A stretch of DNA of 64,000 nt from Stereocaulon alpinum (Eukaryota > Ascomycota > Lecanoromycetes > Lecanorales > Stereocaulaceae), in contig JAEUBA010000003.1 in the NCBI GenBank assembly GCA_018257865.1, positions 682,001 through 746,000 of the forward strand, given 5' to 3'. Under the pieces are notes generated by a model, which made no database searches, had not been told where the DNA came from, and was given only the letters and a program-made list of their open reading frames with translations. Of the stretch, positions 44,877 to 57,600 are shown in pieces. A program made the translations under genes and the position numbers. The stretch's first letter is position 1, and each line of letters opens with the position of its first letter.

Positions 44877-47800
44877 TCACAATCCCTCAATAGCCCTTCT
44901 CAAAACATCCATCCCCCTCTTCCCAAACCCCTCCTGAACCTCCTTCAACAACCACGAAACATCACTCTGCATCCCCAACGGCACCCAGCATCCCTTTCTC
45001 GCAACTTCCAAGCTCTCTTTAAGTTTACTCGTATGTTCCCACTCCTTCGCCGCAACCTCTGCCCTTTCAACGACCTTGGATGGGATACCGCACATAGAAG
45101 CACAATGCATACCAAAGGAGCCTTCGGCAACGCCGTCTTCGAGCTTGTAGAGGAATGTGACGCGGCGATTCTCGTCGTCGACGTGGATACGCATACGACG
45201 GTTTCGAATTTCGGGGTGGTTTGAGAATTCGGCGGCGAGGGAGTGGTAGTGGGTAGCGAAGAATCCTACGCAGCCAATGTGTGTTGCGACGTGGTGGAGA
45301 ACAGCTTGAGCGACTGCAACGCCATCGTAGCTGCTTGTGCCACGGCCTAGTTCGTCGAGGATGACGAGAGAGCGGGGCGTAGCTTCTGAGAGGATTTTCT
45401 TGGTCTCTGCCAGTTCAACAAAAAAGGTAGATTGAGCAGCGAAGATGTTGTCATTAGCTCCTAATCTAGACATGATGCGGTCAACAGGGGTAAGGCGAGC
45501 AAGACTAGCGGGGACGAAGCAGCCAATTTGTGCCATGATGACCGCGATACAAGTCATACGGAGGATTGTGGATTTACCAGCGGCGTTGGCACCCGTGAGG
45601 AGACTGATGTTTGCAGTATCGCCGCCAAGTTTGACATCGTTGGGAATGAAATCTGTGACGTTGGGGAGTATGCAGGGGTGACGAAGGTCTTCAAATTCAA
45701 GGAGGCTTCGTGAATCGTCGACAAAGATAGGGCGACAGGCTGGCTCTCCGAGCGCATAGGATGCTCTGGCAAGAGAGATGAGGCAGTCCAGGTGGGCGAT
45801 GATCTTAACGGCTGCGAGCCAGGTTTCGTAGTCTTCGTCGAACTTGGCAAAGAAGCGGCCAGAGAGCTCCTTGATGATTTGCTTATGTGTTTCCTGAGCT
45901 TCTTGGTATTGGCGGACGAGGGTTCTAAGCTCTGGGCTGTAGTAGCGCTTGACCTTCTGAGTGGCTGACATCTGGTCCCAGGTTTTGGGGATGCCCTTGA
46001 CTTTTATGGGCACTTCGAGTTGATAGATTTCCTTTCCGTTGTCTCTATATTCAATAGCAGTCGATCCAAGCTCTTTCCTCGTCCTCTTGAGTAATGTTTC
46101 CAGATCGGCCAGGATGCCCTCAATGCGGTCCTGGCTTTCATCGAAGTCCTCTTCCTGACCGCGTTCAGGGATAAGCAAGCCGGCGTCTTTTGCCTTGATG
46201 TGATCAAATGCAGAGTTCCAAAATTCAAGTTTCTTCCTCATGTCAGGCATATTCGAGATCAGCTGCCCAACGATCCCACCTCCCGAGCCTGCATCGCGGA
46301 CGATACTCATAGTATAGTCAATCTGCTCAAAGCCATTGATTACACGAACGAAGTCTTGCACCTTGCAGCTACCAGCATGAATACGAGATATCATCCTCTC
46401 AAGATCTGGGAGCTTGGTAAGGTTTGAGACAAATTGATCGCGAACGGTGACATCTGCATTGAGCGATTCAACAGCATCGAGACGAGCGTTGATCTTGGCT
46501 TCATCCATAAGTGGATGACACACCCATTGCTGGAACATGCGCTTGCCGAAAGCTGTAATGCAGCGATTAAGTACTGAGAACAGCGTGCCGTCAGGGCCGC
46601 CATCGAACGAATTCGCGAAAACCTCCAAGTTGATCAAAGTCTTTCCGTCAAGAATTAGGCTGCTCGCGTTCTTTATAGGGTCGTACCAGGATACGTTCTT
46701 CAGGGTCAAGAGTTCACGCTCTATCTGCAGGGTCCTAAGGTATTGCACCAATGCGCCAAAGGCAGACATCACACATTCTTTTCCTCTAGCTTCTTGCAAA
46801 ACCGTCGGCCATGCTTCAGCATTGTCACCGTCGTTATTGATATAATATCTTCCTGCGTCGATCTCCCTGCATGCGTTGTCTGCCGTCCAGAATTCTTTGC
46901 CAGGCTTCAGGTAGTTCCACAATGTGGTCGGTGCTGAGTTGTTCTTCAAGATCCTCAAAGCCTTGATTGAAATGCATGTCTTCTCTAGCAGAAGCTCACG
47001 AGGTCTCATCTGCGCGACGAAGGTCTCGAACTTGGTATATTCGACATCATCCACAAAGTCCGTCAAGGAGAACTGTCCGCTGGCAGCATCTACAAAAGCA
47101 ATACCAAAGGCCGGCCGACCATGTTGTTCTGACTCCTTGATGGCTACACAATAAACGGCCATGTCATCTTGGAGCATGCTGGAGTCAACAAGAGTGCCGC
47201 TAGTGATGACACTTGCCAGTTCTCGCCGGATTACTTTGTCTACTTTGGCAGCACCTAGCTGTTTGCCATCTCTTTCTCGCATTTCCTTTCCCAATGCAGA
47301 CTCCATTTGGTCAACAACGGCAATCTTGTAGCCCTTCGCTACAAATTGGTTCACCCATGTCGGTAACGTAGCCTCAGGAACGCCGACCATACGCATGTTG
47401 ACCCGATCAGTAAGCTTGAGGTCGAAGATCTGGTGACCTATGGTAGCATCATTTTCGTACAATTCATAGAATTTACCCTTCTTAAAGAAGACAATCGTAT
47501 CCCAGAGCTTCTGCTTGATCTCCCAGTACTGCTTCTCAAATGGCGAGAATTTCTCAAAGGCCAGTTTAGGCACATATATCGTTCTGGGGTCATACTCCGG
47601 GTGATCTGGTGCGTTTCGGTCAATATCGCGAACATCTGCTAACCAAGGATATCGCTGGCTGGGCTCGGTCTTGTGCGCCTGTCCCCTGACGGCCTTGACC
47701 ATGGGGTTGGCAGCTTTAGCAGGCTTGTTTGGAGGCCGACGCTGTAGTGGCGTGGGACTATCAGGATCGTAGGCCCATTGCTGTGCAGTAGAAACTGCAG

Positions 47801-48653
47801 GCATCTCCATATCATCCTCCATGTCGTCGCCTAAGTCAAGACGTTCGACTGCAGGATGCTCTTGGGATGTAGGTTGCTTTGGTGATGGTCGTTTTCGCTT
47901 CCGTGTCGAGGATTTAGGAGCGTCTGACTCGTCATCATCAACCACGAAGTCTTCTAGCTTTGGCATTAGCAAGGAGAGCTCAAGCTTATGAGACGAGGCG
48001 GGTGGAGCATACCCTCTTCCACCATATTATCTTCCTCCACGGCGTCTGCAACAAAGATGTCGTCATCGTCCTCATCACTCTCAATGATCGTCTTTCTCCG
48101 CTTCGAAGCTCTTCTTCGAGGCTTGATTCCCGGTGTAGTGTTGAAACCATCATCATCCTCCTCAGAGTCGACGTCCACAGCATAATTGACCGCCTTCTTT
48201 GCCTGCAAGTCTTTGTCAGCGAATGTCCAGCGCATGGGATGCTCAGAAGCCGACCTTTCTCGATGGGCTATAGAACCCTTTTGGCGCACCATCATCCACC
48301 GCACTTGCAGGGGAGGGTAGACCATTTGGAGAGCCATGACCGTTCATCTTTACAGTTTTTGTCTCCTGTACCTCCTCGACAAGGTCTTCCACAGCATCGC
48401 TGCTAGGTGCAGGCGTCAAGCTCTGATCTGATCCCCTTGGCGAGCTCTTAATGCCATTCTTCTTCTTGGGACCATTGACTGGCAGTATCGAGCCACCGGA
48501 TTTAGGCATTCCGTCCGAAGTGTTTTGCGTTGATGGTGTAGCTTTCTTGAAGAAGCCAGCGATCGAGGTTTGGTTCTTGGAGTTTGATGTTGACTTTGTG
48601 AGCGTTGAGGGTGGGGCTGGCGTGCCATTAGGAGTCTTGAAGGAGCCTGCCAT
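44877..48653 (-). CDS. MSH6: DNA mismatch repair protein MSH6
   Basis: Partner of MSH2 in MutS-alpha, which recognises base-base mismatches and small loops. Three exons: 48255-48653, 48013-48202 and 44877-47953; introns of 52 and 59 bp; 1221 aa. The start MAGSFKTPNG places a PCNA-binding PIP box QTSIAGFF at residues 28-35. After a charged disordered region (ESDEDDDD, KRKRPSPK) come the mismatch-recognition Phe-X-Glu (KKGKFYELYE, about 358-360), connector, lever and clamp regions, then the ATPase. Its Walker A reads GANAAGKS (984-991) and its signature/Walker B DELGRGTSSYDG, with ATHYHSLA after it. The intron 2 acceptor (gctag) is chosen because it joins VEE|EDFVVDDD in frame. Confidence 0.96.
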
Positions 48654-48786
48654 TGTGATCAATGGTGGCCAGGCTATGAGGAATTGACTATGTGTGATAC
48701 GGGATATCAATCATTGTTGAAAAGTGAAGCTGCTGGACGATGGTTTTGCGTCGACAGGTCTCATAGAAAGCTCGGGAGACGTGACG

Positions 48787-48802
48787 ACGCGATTTCACGC
48801 GA
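48787..48802. promoter_or_regulatory. Two MCB-like ACGCGA motifs upstream of MSH6
   Basis: acgcga occurs at 48787-48792 and again at 48797-48802, ten bases apart, about 135 bp upstream of the MSH6 start. MBF-type factors bind ACGCGT-like sites (MluI cell-cycle boxes) at S-phase genes in yeasts. The core CGCG is present but the last base departs from the consensus, so binding is only plausible. Confidence 0.3.
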
Positions 48803-48920
48803 GGCACTTGGCGCTTGCCCGAGTCATTCTTCTACGCACAATTCTACAATCATGAGTCATGACAATCCATGCAAGTACTGGAAAAGAGCTCCCTGTTCGA
48901 GTATCAACGCTCAATGCTGT

Positions 48921-50906
48921 TTATAACAGTTGCCCCAATGATGCTGGCGCGGCTCTGACAGGTTTTGCGCCTGGATCTAGTCCTTCTTGGTCGGTCAAGG
49001 GCTTTCCCTCCTTTGCCTTCCTCAATGCTTCCCAGCCAGGTGCCGTAAGCCCCTGCTCTTCGAACTCTTCGTCACTAACGATTTTGATAATCTTAATTCT
49101 CCACTTCCCAACTCTCATGAACAAAGTATCGCCACCAATGATATACGTCTCTGTATCCTTGCCCTCAAAATTGGTAGCAGGCGTCCAATCAACATTGTCG
49201 CCCATTTTCCCTGTTCGAGCCGGCCTGGCACCGAGGTACGCACCCTTGTTGACAATTATGCGGTGGCCTTCGCTTCGAGAAGCTACCATGCCTGCGTAGT
49301 AAAGTATTCGAGAAATTGGCTGATTGTACACAAGTGATTTAGGGAGCGTGAGGCTGTGAAAGGGTGGACTGTCGGCATTAACTATTGGGGCTGTCTCGTT
49401 CAGGCTCCTGTTCATATCGGGTGGCCTCTCCCCGTTGGCACTAGCAGGCATTTGGGGCACGTCGATTGAAGGTTTTTTGAACAGTGATCTATGCTCTCCC
49501 TCTGTTCTTTGGGCTATCTGCTGCCCATGTACGATTCTCAGGACCTCCTTGGCCAGCTTGTGTTGGGCAACCCGTTTTGCGGCATCCTTGTTATGCTCCT
49601 GCATCAGCTTCTCGAGTTCGTCGAGCGGTTCAAATGTAAACAATTTGAGGTACCGATGGACGTCAGCGTCTGCCAAACGGAGAAAGAACTGAGGACATAT
49701 TGCTTAGTAATCTTACTCACCAAATTACGGCTTAGCAGCGATTACCTGATATAGATCAAAGGGACTTGTCATCTCCGCATCCAGCCAAACGGCGTTGCCT
49801 GCACTCTTTCCAAATTTCTCGCCAGAGGACGTCGTCAACAGCGGAACAGTGAACCCCATAGGTCGCTTAAGAAATGCTTCTTTCTCTTTCATGGCATTCT
49901 CATCTTGTAGCAAGACAGGATCGTAGTGGTTGTGCCTGATCCAATTGATGGTGTCTATCCCAGCGAGGATGTTTCCAAATTGATCCGAGCCTCCGACTTG
50001 CACCTGAATATCCTTTGTAGAATACATATGCCACCAGTCCCAAGCTTGGAGTAATGGATAGGTAAACTCCGCAAAAGACATTCCTTCCTTGCTCTTTATT
50101 CTGTTTTTGACCCTGGAAAGTGAATATGTTAGTGTTTGGCGATGACCATAGCTACAGTAGACGCACATACGTATCCCTGCCCAGCATTGTCCCCAGCCTG
50201 GTACCGCGTCCGGCCAACTTCAAAAGCTCTAGAACAGGCAGTTTATGGAGCCACGCATTATTATTGGTCAACTCCCTCTTCCATGCCCATTCCCAGTGAT
50301 ATCCGTAGTCTCTAGCACGGTCTTCCACGTGTCGCCACATTCCCTTCAACTGCAGATGTGTTTTCATCATATTGACTTTTCGTACCGAGGAATGCTGGAT
50401 ATCCCGAGTCGTGGTTCGCCCAATTGGATCCCCAATCTGTGCAGTGGCACCTCCAAGCTGTTCATTGTTAGATCCCCATAGTAAGTACGGTCAAAAAGCA
50501 GGACACCCACCAAAGAACACGTATGGAACCCTTTGATGTAGGACCAATATAGCACCATCAGCGGCAGTAAGTGTCCAACATGCAGAGACGGTGCCGTAGG
50601 GTCAACTCCGCAGTAGATGCCAATGCGTTTCTCCGTCATCAGTCTTTCCAGGTCATCTCTTGGTCCAACGACTTGATGGACATATCCCCTCTTCTCCAGC
50701 ATCGATAGCATACTCTCCTTCCTCCCCGCCCGAATCTCCGTAGACTGTCGCGCCCAATCTAATTTCGCTTCCAAAGTCTTCTGGATATAGGCCTGGGTAA
50801 TATTCCGCTTCTGTATCACAGCGCCGAATAGTCGTATATGACGTGCACATGACGGGCAAATGTAGGGCGACTTCTGGAAGAGTCTGGTGGGAGGTTTAGA
50901 TATCAT
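48921..50906 (-). CDS. MSY1: Mitochondrial tyrosyl-tRNA synthetase (MSY1 / CYT-18 type)
   Basis: Charges mitochondrial tRNA-Tyr. Four exons: 50511-50906, 50171-50457, 49746-50112 and 48921-49688; introns of 53, 58 and 57 bp; 605 aa from MISKPPTRL (an ATG 14 codons upstream is also in frame). Class I landmarks: GVDPTAPSLHVGHLL (HIGH-type HVGH, 109-112), the spliced LGGATAQIGDP, GGSDQFGNI for Tyr recognition and the KMSKS-type KFGKS (about 327-331). The C-terminal S4-like domain (SRILYYAGMVASRSEGHRIIVNKGAYL) is interrupted before it by a Pro/Ser-rich insert. Pezizomycotina enzymes of this type (Neurospora CYT-18) also promote group I intron splicing; whether this one does is not decidable here. 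Start codon lies 181 bp from the divergent GH36 gene. Confidence 0.94.
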
Positions 50907-51087
50907 TGGATGTCGTTTCAGACTAAAACAGACAACATGGAGAGACACAAGGAGTACGAAAGCTCTTAGCGCATAGATTGAAAGCGGAACTACTCCGTCA
51001 ACATTGGCTCAAAAGCGGCAAGTGGAAGCGAGAGGGAGGCACGACCCGAAGGAATGAGGGCCTCACAAGTAAAGTCAAATATTCGAC

Positions 51088-54055
51088 ATGGTCACCAACG
51101 ACTTGTATGGAAAGCCCTTCCAGCTCAAGTTCGTCAGACCGGCCCAGATGTTGTTATTCGCCAATGCCGTTTGTGACCCACCCTTGGGGCAGGCCACAGT
51201 CATCCCATATGGTCAAACGGTGCGCTTTACGATCAAGCTCTGTGAATTTTTGATCCAAGTGGCGAACTAAGTTGATTCTAGGTCAAATTTACCGTCCTTC
51301 TAGAGTCGAGCAGATCCTTTCCAGAGCAACCATGGGAGGCTGTGATTTGGCACAACGGCCATGAAAATGGAGAATGGCGAGAGCTCCCGCTTCAAGAACA
51401 GGATGCATCTATCCGTCCCGTAATGCTGATCCTTCGCTTTTACCTCAAAACACTTTGACTCACTATTCTCAAAGCTTGCGGTCAGCTCCAACAGAGCCAA
51501 TGTGTATCGGCGATTCTTTTCAATTGACCTGCCAGATCATGCCAATACCACAGCACCTTTGCATTTTACCTTGAAATATCGAACCATCAAAAGTGGGTCA
51601 TGGAAATGGGTGAATGAAGATTCATGTCTTACGGACGGCATCATATACTTCCAATCCCAGACGCCGCCTCCTGAGTTGGGAGACTATCTTCGAGGCTATA
51701 GCTCAGTTCTGTCTATTCATTCGGTACCAAGCGAAGCTCCGGATACCCAGCTCTGGTCTATCACTTCTCCTGTTCAAGGTGCAGTAGGAGTGGAGTCTGG
51801 ATGGGCAAACATCAGCCTTGGGGTTCCACGCAGCTACACTCGCTGGTTCTCATTGGTAAGAATTTGGACCCCTTGGTTGGCTCCGCGACATGGCAAAGAC
51901 ACCTTCAACCCACCTCAAGATGCCGTACTCTCTTCTTTCCTACGCTGGGACGGCCTTCATTTGGTTCTCCTAGCTGTAAGTGGCGTCGACGATGTTTTGA
52001 CAGTTCTTAAAGGCGATCACGAAGGAAATGTCATCATCTCGGCAAGAAACGATCGGCCAGGGACAAGCGAAGCGAGGGTCATTGTTGCTGTAGGGACTAG
52101 CTTTGAGAACGCAAATGCTGCTGTCATGTATCATGCTAGAAAAGTCGTTCGCGGAGACGAATACATGAGTAATGAGATCAAGGCTGAGATGAAGACCGCT
52201 CTCGAGAATGATGTTAGAGCTGAATGGATGGAAAATTGGTATGACGGTCTTACTTACTGCACATGGAACGCACTTGGACAGGATTTGCATGAGGACAAGA
52301 TCTATAATGCGTTGAACACCTTGAAGGACAATAACATCAAAAGTAAGTGTGACTCGCTTATCTCGGATAAAATGTTGCTCATGAGGACCAGTCACAAATT
52401 TAATAATCGATGACAATTGGCAATCTATTGTGTGTTCGACTGCTGAGCTCTGTGCCGCATGCTAAAACGCAATAGGAGAGGGGTTCTGGAAGCCAATTTC
52501 AAAGTGGCTGGACGGACTTCGAAGCCAACAAGGAGGGTTTCCCTCATGGATTGAAGCATACGGTCACTACTATCCGTGACAACCACCCAAATATCCATCA
52601 TGTAGCCGTTTGGCATGCCATAGTACGATCTTCGTCGTCGCGTGACAGGCATGCAGTAGCTGACATCAGTACAGGCAGGCTACTGGGGCGCTATCTCTCC
52701 CAACGGGAATATCGCAAAGACTTACAAGACAATGGAGCTGCACAAGGAGAGTAGTCTGATACCAGGGGATCACATAACAATGGTAGATGCCGACGACATT
52801 TCCCGAATGTATAATGACTTTTACAAGTAGGCTCGATCCTCTTACGAGTAAGTCTGTCCACAGAAGCTGATCCCTACCTCATAGATTCCTCCTAAGCTCG
52901 GGTGTGGACTCAGTCAAGACAGACGCCCAGTTTGTCCTGGACCTCCTCGCTGACGCCCCTGACCGCCTGCGCTTCCTCAACGCGTACCAAGACGCCTGGA
53001 CCATCAACTCCTTGCGCTACTTCTCCATCAAAGCCATCTCTTGCATGTCTCAGACCCCTCAAATACTCTTCCATACTCAACTTCCCCTCAACAAGCCTCG
53101 CATGATGGTTCGCAATTCCGATGACTTCTTCCCCGGAATACCTACCTCGCATCCATGGCACATCTTCGTGAATGCGCACAATTCGCTGTTGACCTCTCAC
53201 TTGAATATTCTGCCAGATTGGGACATGTTCCAAACTGTCCACTCGTATTCAGGCTTCCACGCTGCGGGCCGCTGCGTCTCTGGCGGACCAATATACATCA
53301 CTGACGAGCCAGGCGAACATAATATCGAGCTTCTCAGCGAGATGACAGCTCGCACCATCAAAGAGACAACCATCATCCTCCGCCCTCCGGTCATTGGCAA
53401 AACCGTGGAAGTCTATACCGCCTACGAAGAACAGCGTTTGCTCAAAGTGGGCACTTTCACTGGTGGTAAAGGCGGTACTGGTATACTCGCACTCTTCAAC
53501 GTAAGCGACAATGTGCTGTCAGAGCTAGTGAATATCAATGCTTTCCCAGGTATTGAGAATGGTGAGGAGTATATTGTTCGAGCCCACTCGACAGGCGAGA
53601 TATCTCCTTCTATTAGGCTTGACAGCAAAATGCCTGTTGTGTCCGTCGAGATTGATGTCAAAGGCTATGAGATCCTTTCTGCCTATCGTCTTCAGGTCAT
53701 CGACCGGAACTCTTCACCAACAAAAGTCGCTATTCTCGGCCTTTTAGGCAAAATGACTGGAGCAGCTGCCGTGACATCCTCCAACATGAAGATCGATGAC
53801 CATAACGGGAGGTTGCAGATTGAAGTAGCGTTGAAAGCTTTGGGAGTGTTGGGCATTTTTGTTTCCACCTTGCATAACATGTCTGTGGAAGACGATTTGC
53901 TGGTTATGATGCATGGAAGGGTGATACCAATGGATACGGTCAAAATCCGCGAGGACAAGTCTATACTGGAGGTTGATGTAGAGAAGGCTTGGGATACGAT
54001 GAATATTGAACCTGGATGGAGTAATGAAGTTACCTTGGAGGTGTTTGTGCGTTGA
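51088..54055 (+). CDS. GH36 raffinose-synthase / Sip1-like alpha-galactosidase family protein
   Basis: Seven exons: 51088-51219, 51282-51419, 51475-52342, 52392-52429, 52476-52622, 52675-52826 and 52885-54055; six introns of 46-62 bp; phases close to 881 aa. No signal peptide, so probably intracellular. The TIM barrel carries NWYDGLTYCTWNALGQ, IIDDNWQS, HVAVWHAI|AGYWG and the nucleophile in VKTDAQF (Asp505). The acid/base region is MMVRNSDDFFP (Asp571-572), followed by HNSLLTSHLNILPDWDMFQ and CVSGGPIYITDEPG, then a beta-rich C-terminus with AVLGLLGKMTGAAAV. Family members hydrolyse or transfer alpha-galactosyl groups (raffinose-family sugars); the true substrate of fungal members is unsettled. 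The 38-bp exon 4 is easily missed but needed to keep ITNLIIDDNWQ. Confidence 0.93.
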
Positions 54056-54650
54056 GGAGTAATGGGGAATGTTTGGGCTCTGCGTACATAGGCATGACTG
54101 AAGCATGACATGAAAATGGAACACCGCCTGAGATCAGTGAAACATCCGTAGACAATCTCTGTAGGTACTTTAGGACTGGTGTCCTCGCAATGTCTTACCG
54201 TATCGGAGTACCTGCTAATCTACGTATTGGTTAATGCAAGGTCATGAAATAACACTCCTTCCTATTTGGGAAACGATTTGCGCGCCTGCAAGCGGCACCT
54301 AACAGCTTTAATGCATGCCCCACGCCCGACATCAGCCCGTTTGAACACTGTTGGACCACTTGGCGAATGACTCAATTCCCCACAGATGACTTCTTGCCGC
54401 GATTCCCTCTGCAAACACATCATTGGCTGATCATTTTGATGATCCTCAACTTTCTCAGGACGTGGGCAAACCCCCAAAACGTTTGACTCATCTATCGCGC
54501 TGAGCCTGCCTCGCTTTCTGTGTAACTTCTGATTCACTTCGGAAGCCTCAAGCCTGACACCCGAAATTTCATAGTGAAATGGCATGATATAAAAACAGCT
54601 TATGACATGCTCCATCCTCCTACAGCAAGTTCACAGTCATATTCTCTACC
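54056..54650. other. Intergenic upstream of the ABC transporter
   Basis: About 595 bp between two genes on the same strand; holds the transporter promoter. Nothing specific recognised. Confidence 0.55.
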
Positions 54651-57600
54651 ATGGGCCTCAACCCTAGCCCGCCCACCATCGCCGGCTCGATCACGCTGAT
54701 AGTGGTGTTCATCCTTACCATCCCTACTTTTCTAAACGTCCTTGGAGATGTGAGGTCAAAGTTCAAGGCTAAAGAATACGACGATGGACACAGAACCTAC
54801 GAGGATGAAGATGGCGCTGCTACCGAAGAGAGTCAGAAGGAGTACTCAACCGCAATCCCAAAATACTTCACTCTTGCCAGCTCTGTCACTGGCTTTCTAG
54901 CGTCTGCAACAACAGCAGTGATCACTTCTGTTACATCAATAAACCCAATCTATCTCAACAACTGGCTCCTATTCGGCAGCTGGGTAGACAAAAGACCCCC
55001 AAATTACAAAGGACTACTGACAGCTGATCAATCAACAGTCCCTATTGCTTATCGAAACGGTATACATGACTGCCGACCACGACTCTAGGAGGATATTCAC
55101 CTATGGCAGATTGAGTGCAACAGCTTGCATTGCAATATTTGCGGCTCTTTGCGTCCGATATGGTGCTATCCAATCGTACAGTAACTTTGAGATGTACAAC
55201 GTCTTCGTTGCACTCGATGCTGTTCAATTTGTGGCTGCAGCGCTTTGCTGCCTTTCGTCCTTGTCTTTTCTCAGACGGCCGTCTGTCTTTGAGAAAGACC
55301 GTGCTATTGACGGCCAATTCACCGTCTCCGCACTCAGCAGGTATACTTTTAGCTGGGCTGGAAAGATGCTTGCACTCGCGCGAAACACCGATACTCTAGA
55401 TCTGACCGACCTTCCCAAACTACATGCTAAAGCGCGCTCTGATTATCTACAAGGTAATCTCGAATCTAAGAAGAAGAAAGGTAGTCTGTTCAAAAACCTG
55501 ATGATTACGCATAGCGCCGAGCTCGTCTTTCAGACAATCTATGCTATCGTTCAGTCTGCTGCGCAATTTGCGCCCCAAATAGCGTTGTACTGGTTACTTA
55601 AGACTATCGAGAGAAGCTCCGCCGATACACAGACTGCCAAGGTGGCCTGGGTTTTCGTCCTCGCCCTCGGTTTGTCTATAGTCTTCGCGTCGTGGGGCCA
55701 AGCTTGGGCTCATTTCATTGCATATGCCAGGTTAGCTCTACCGGTTCGTTCTGAGCTCTCAGCTATGATATTTTCAAAAGCAACTCGACGGAAAGACGTT
55801 AAAGGTGTTCAAAAGGCAAATACGCCCGCGGATCTAGAGGTTACACTCGCCACTGTCCCTAGGGAGATCAATAAGTCAAGCCCGCCGAATGCGATTGTGG
55901 CAGGCCCAGGGACCACTATCGATCCAGCTCCTGGTATAGAAATCAGCGCAGAAACCGCCGATGAAGAGGACATACAGAAAACTCGCCAGAACACCATAAA
56001 TCTTGTCGTGAGTCTTGAATGTCTTTCCTGTCTGTTGATTTTCGGCTCTGACAAAACATCTTAAAGGGCGTAGATGCAAAACGAATTGCGGATTTCATGC
56101 TCTTCTACTTGGTAATCCCAGATACGGTCACTGAACTAACAGTCAGTATCATATTCTTATTGAACATTATCGGCTGGCAAAGCCTACTAGCTGGACTTGC
56201 CGTCATGGTTGTTCTTTTACCAGTCAATGTTTACGTGTCAAAACACTTCAGCAACGCACAAGATGAACTCATGAAGGTCAGAGATCAAAAAATGGTGGTC
56301 ATAACTGAAGCTCTACAAGGCATACGACAGATCAAGTTCTCAGCAGAAGAGCAGCAGTGGCAAGAGAAAATTAGCAAGAAACGAGGCGAAGAACTGAGGA
56401 CCCAGTGGAGGGTGTTTTGTCTAGATACGGCCCTTGTATCCGTATGGATCTTTGGTCCTCTGATGCTGAGCACTGTCTCTTTAGGGGTCTACGCTATCCT
56501 ACAGGGCAGCTTGACAGCTTCCGTAGCCTTCACAACGCTCAGCGTGATGGCGAACATGGAATTTAGTTTGGCCATTCTACCTGAAGCGATATCCGAGGGG
56601 CTGGAAGCATGGATTTCCGTAAAGAGGATTGATAAATATCTAAACGCTGCGGAGAGAGACATATATATAACCCCTGGTACTGCAATCAGCTTCGAAGACG
56701 TCTCCGTGGCGTGGCCAGCAGACTCACAGGAAGAAGATCCAGGCCGCTTCATCCTGCGTGATATCAACATCAGTTTCCCACCTCAAGAACTCAGTTTGGT
56801 TTCGGGCCAGACAGGATCTGGCAAAAGCTTGTTACTGGCAGCAATCATTGGAGAAGCGGATAAACAGTCAGGTACAATTAGAGCGCCTAAAGCTCCTGCA
56901 ATGCAAGATCGCTACGATTACAAAGCTAACAAAAGCGATTGGATCATCGAGAATGCAACTGCATTTGTTGCTCAGATCCCATGGATAGAGAATGCCAGCA
57001 TTAAAGACAACATCCTCTTCGGTTTACCATTCGATTCTGGTCGATACGAAAAAGTCATCACCTGCTGTGCTCTGGAGAAAGACCTACGTATGATGATTGC
57101 GGGAGATATGACAGACATTGGTGCCAATGGAATTAACCTGTCTGGAGGCCAGCGATGGCGCGTTTCATTTGCAAGGGCGCTATATTCAAGGGCTGGGATC
57201 TTAGTACTTGATGACATCTTCAGGTAAATCACTAGGTCCGATTTCTATTAAAGCTTTGCGACTCATATTACACAGCGCTGTAGATGCACATGTTGGCCGG
57301 CAGCTCTTCGAGAATGCTCTGACAGGTGAGCTTGGACTTGGCAGGACCCGCATTCTAGTAACCCACCATGTGGGTCTAGTCTTACCCAAAACAAAGTACG
57401 CTGTGATACTAGGACAAGGAACAGTACAGCATGCAGGGTCTGTGGACATGCTCCGCAGCACAGGCGTCCTAGAAGACTTGATGAAAAAGGAACAGGAGAG
57501 CCAAGAAAAAGAGGCCAAAACGGACGAGAAGATTATCGACGACACGACAAATAGCGCTCTGGCTAAGATATTCTCGAATGCTACCGAGAGGTCGAACAAA

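Noticed and set aside
52425..52754. Open frame EGFWKPISKWLDGLRSQQGG... inside the GH36 gene
   Set aside because: It is one phase off; GSQFQSGWTDFEANKEGFP in the adjoining phase matches the expected GH36 sequence and keeps all downstream phases.
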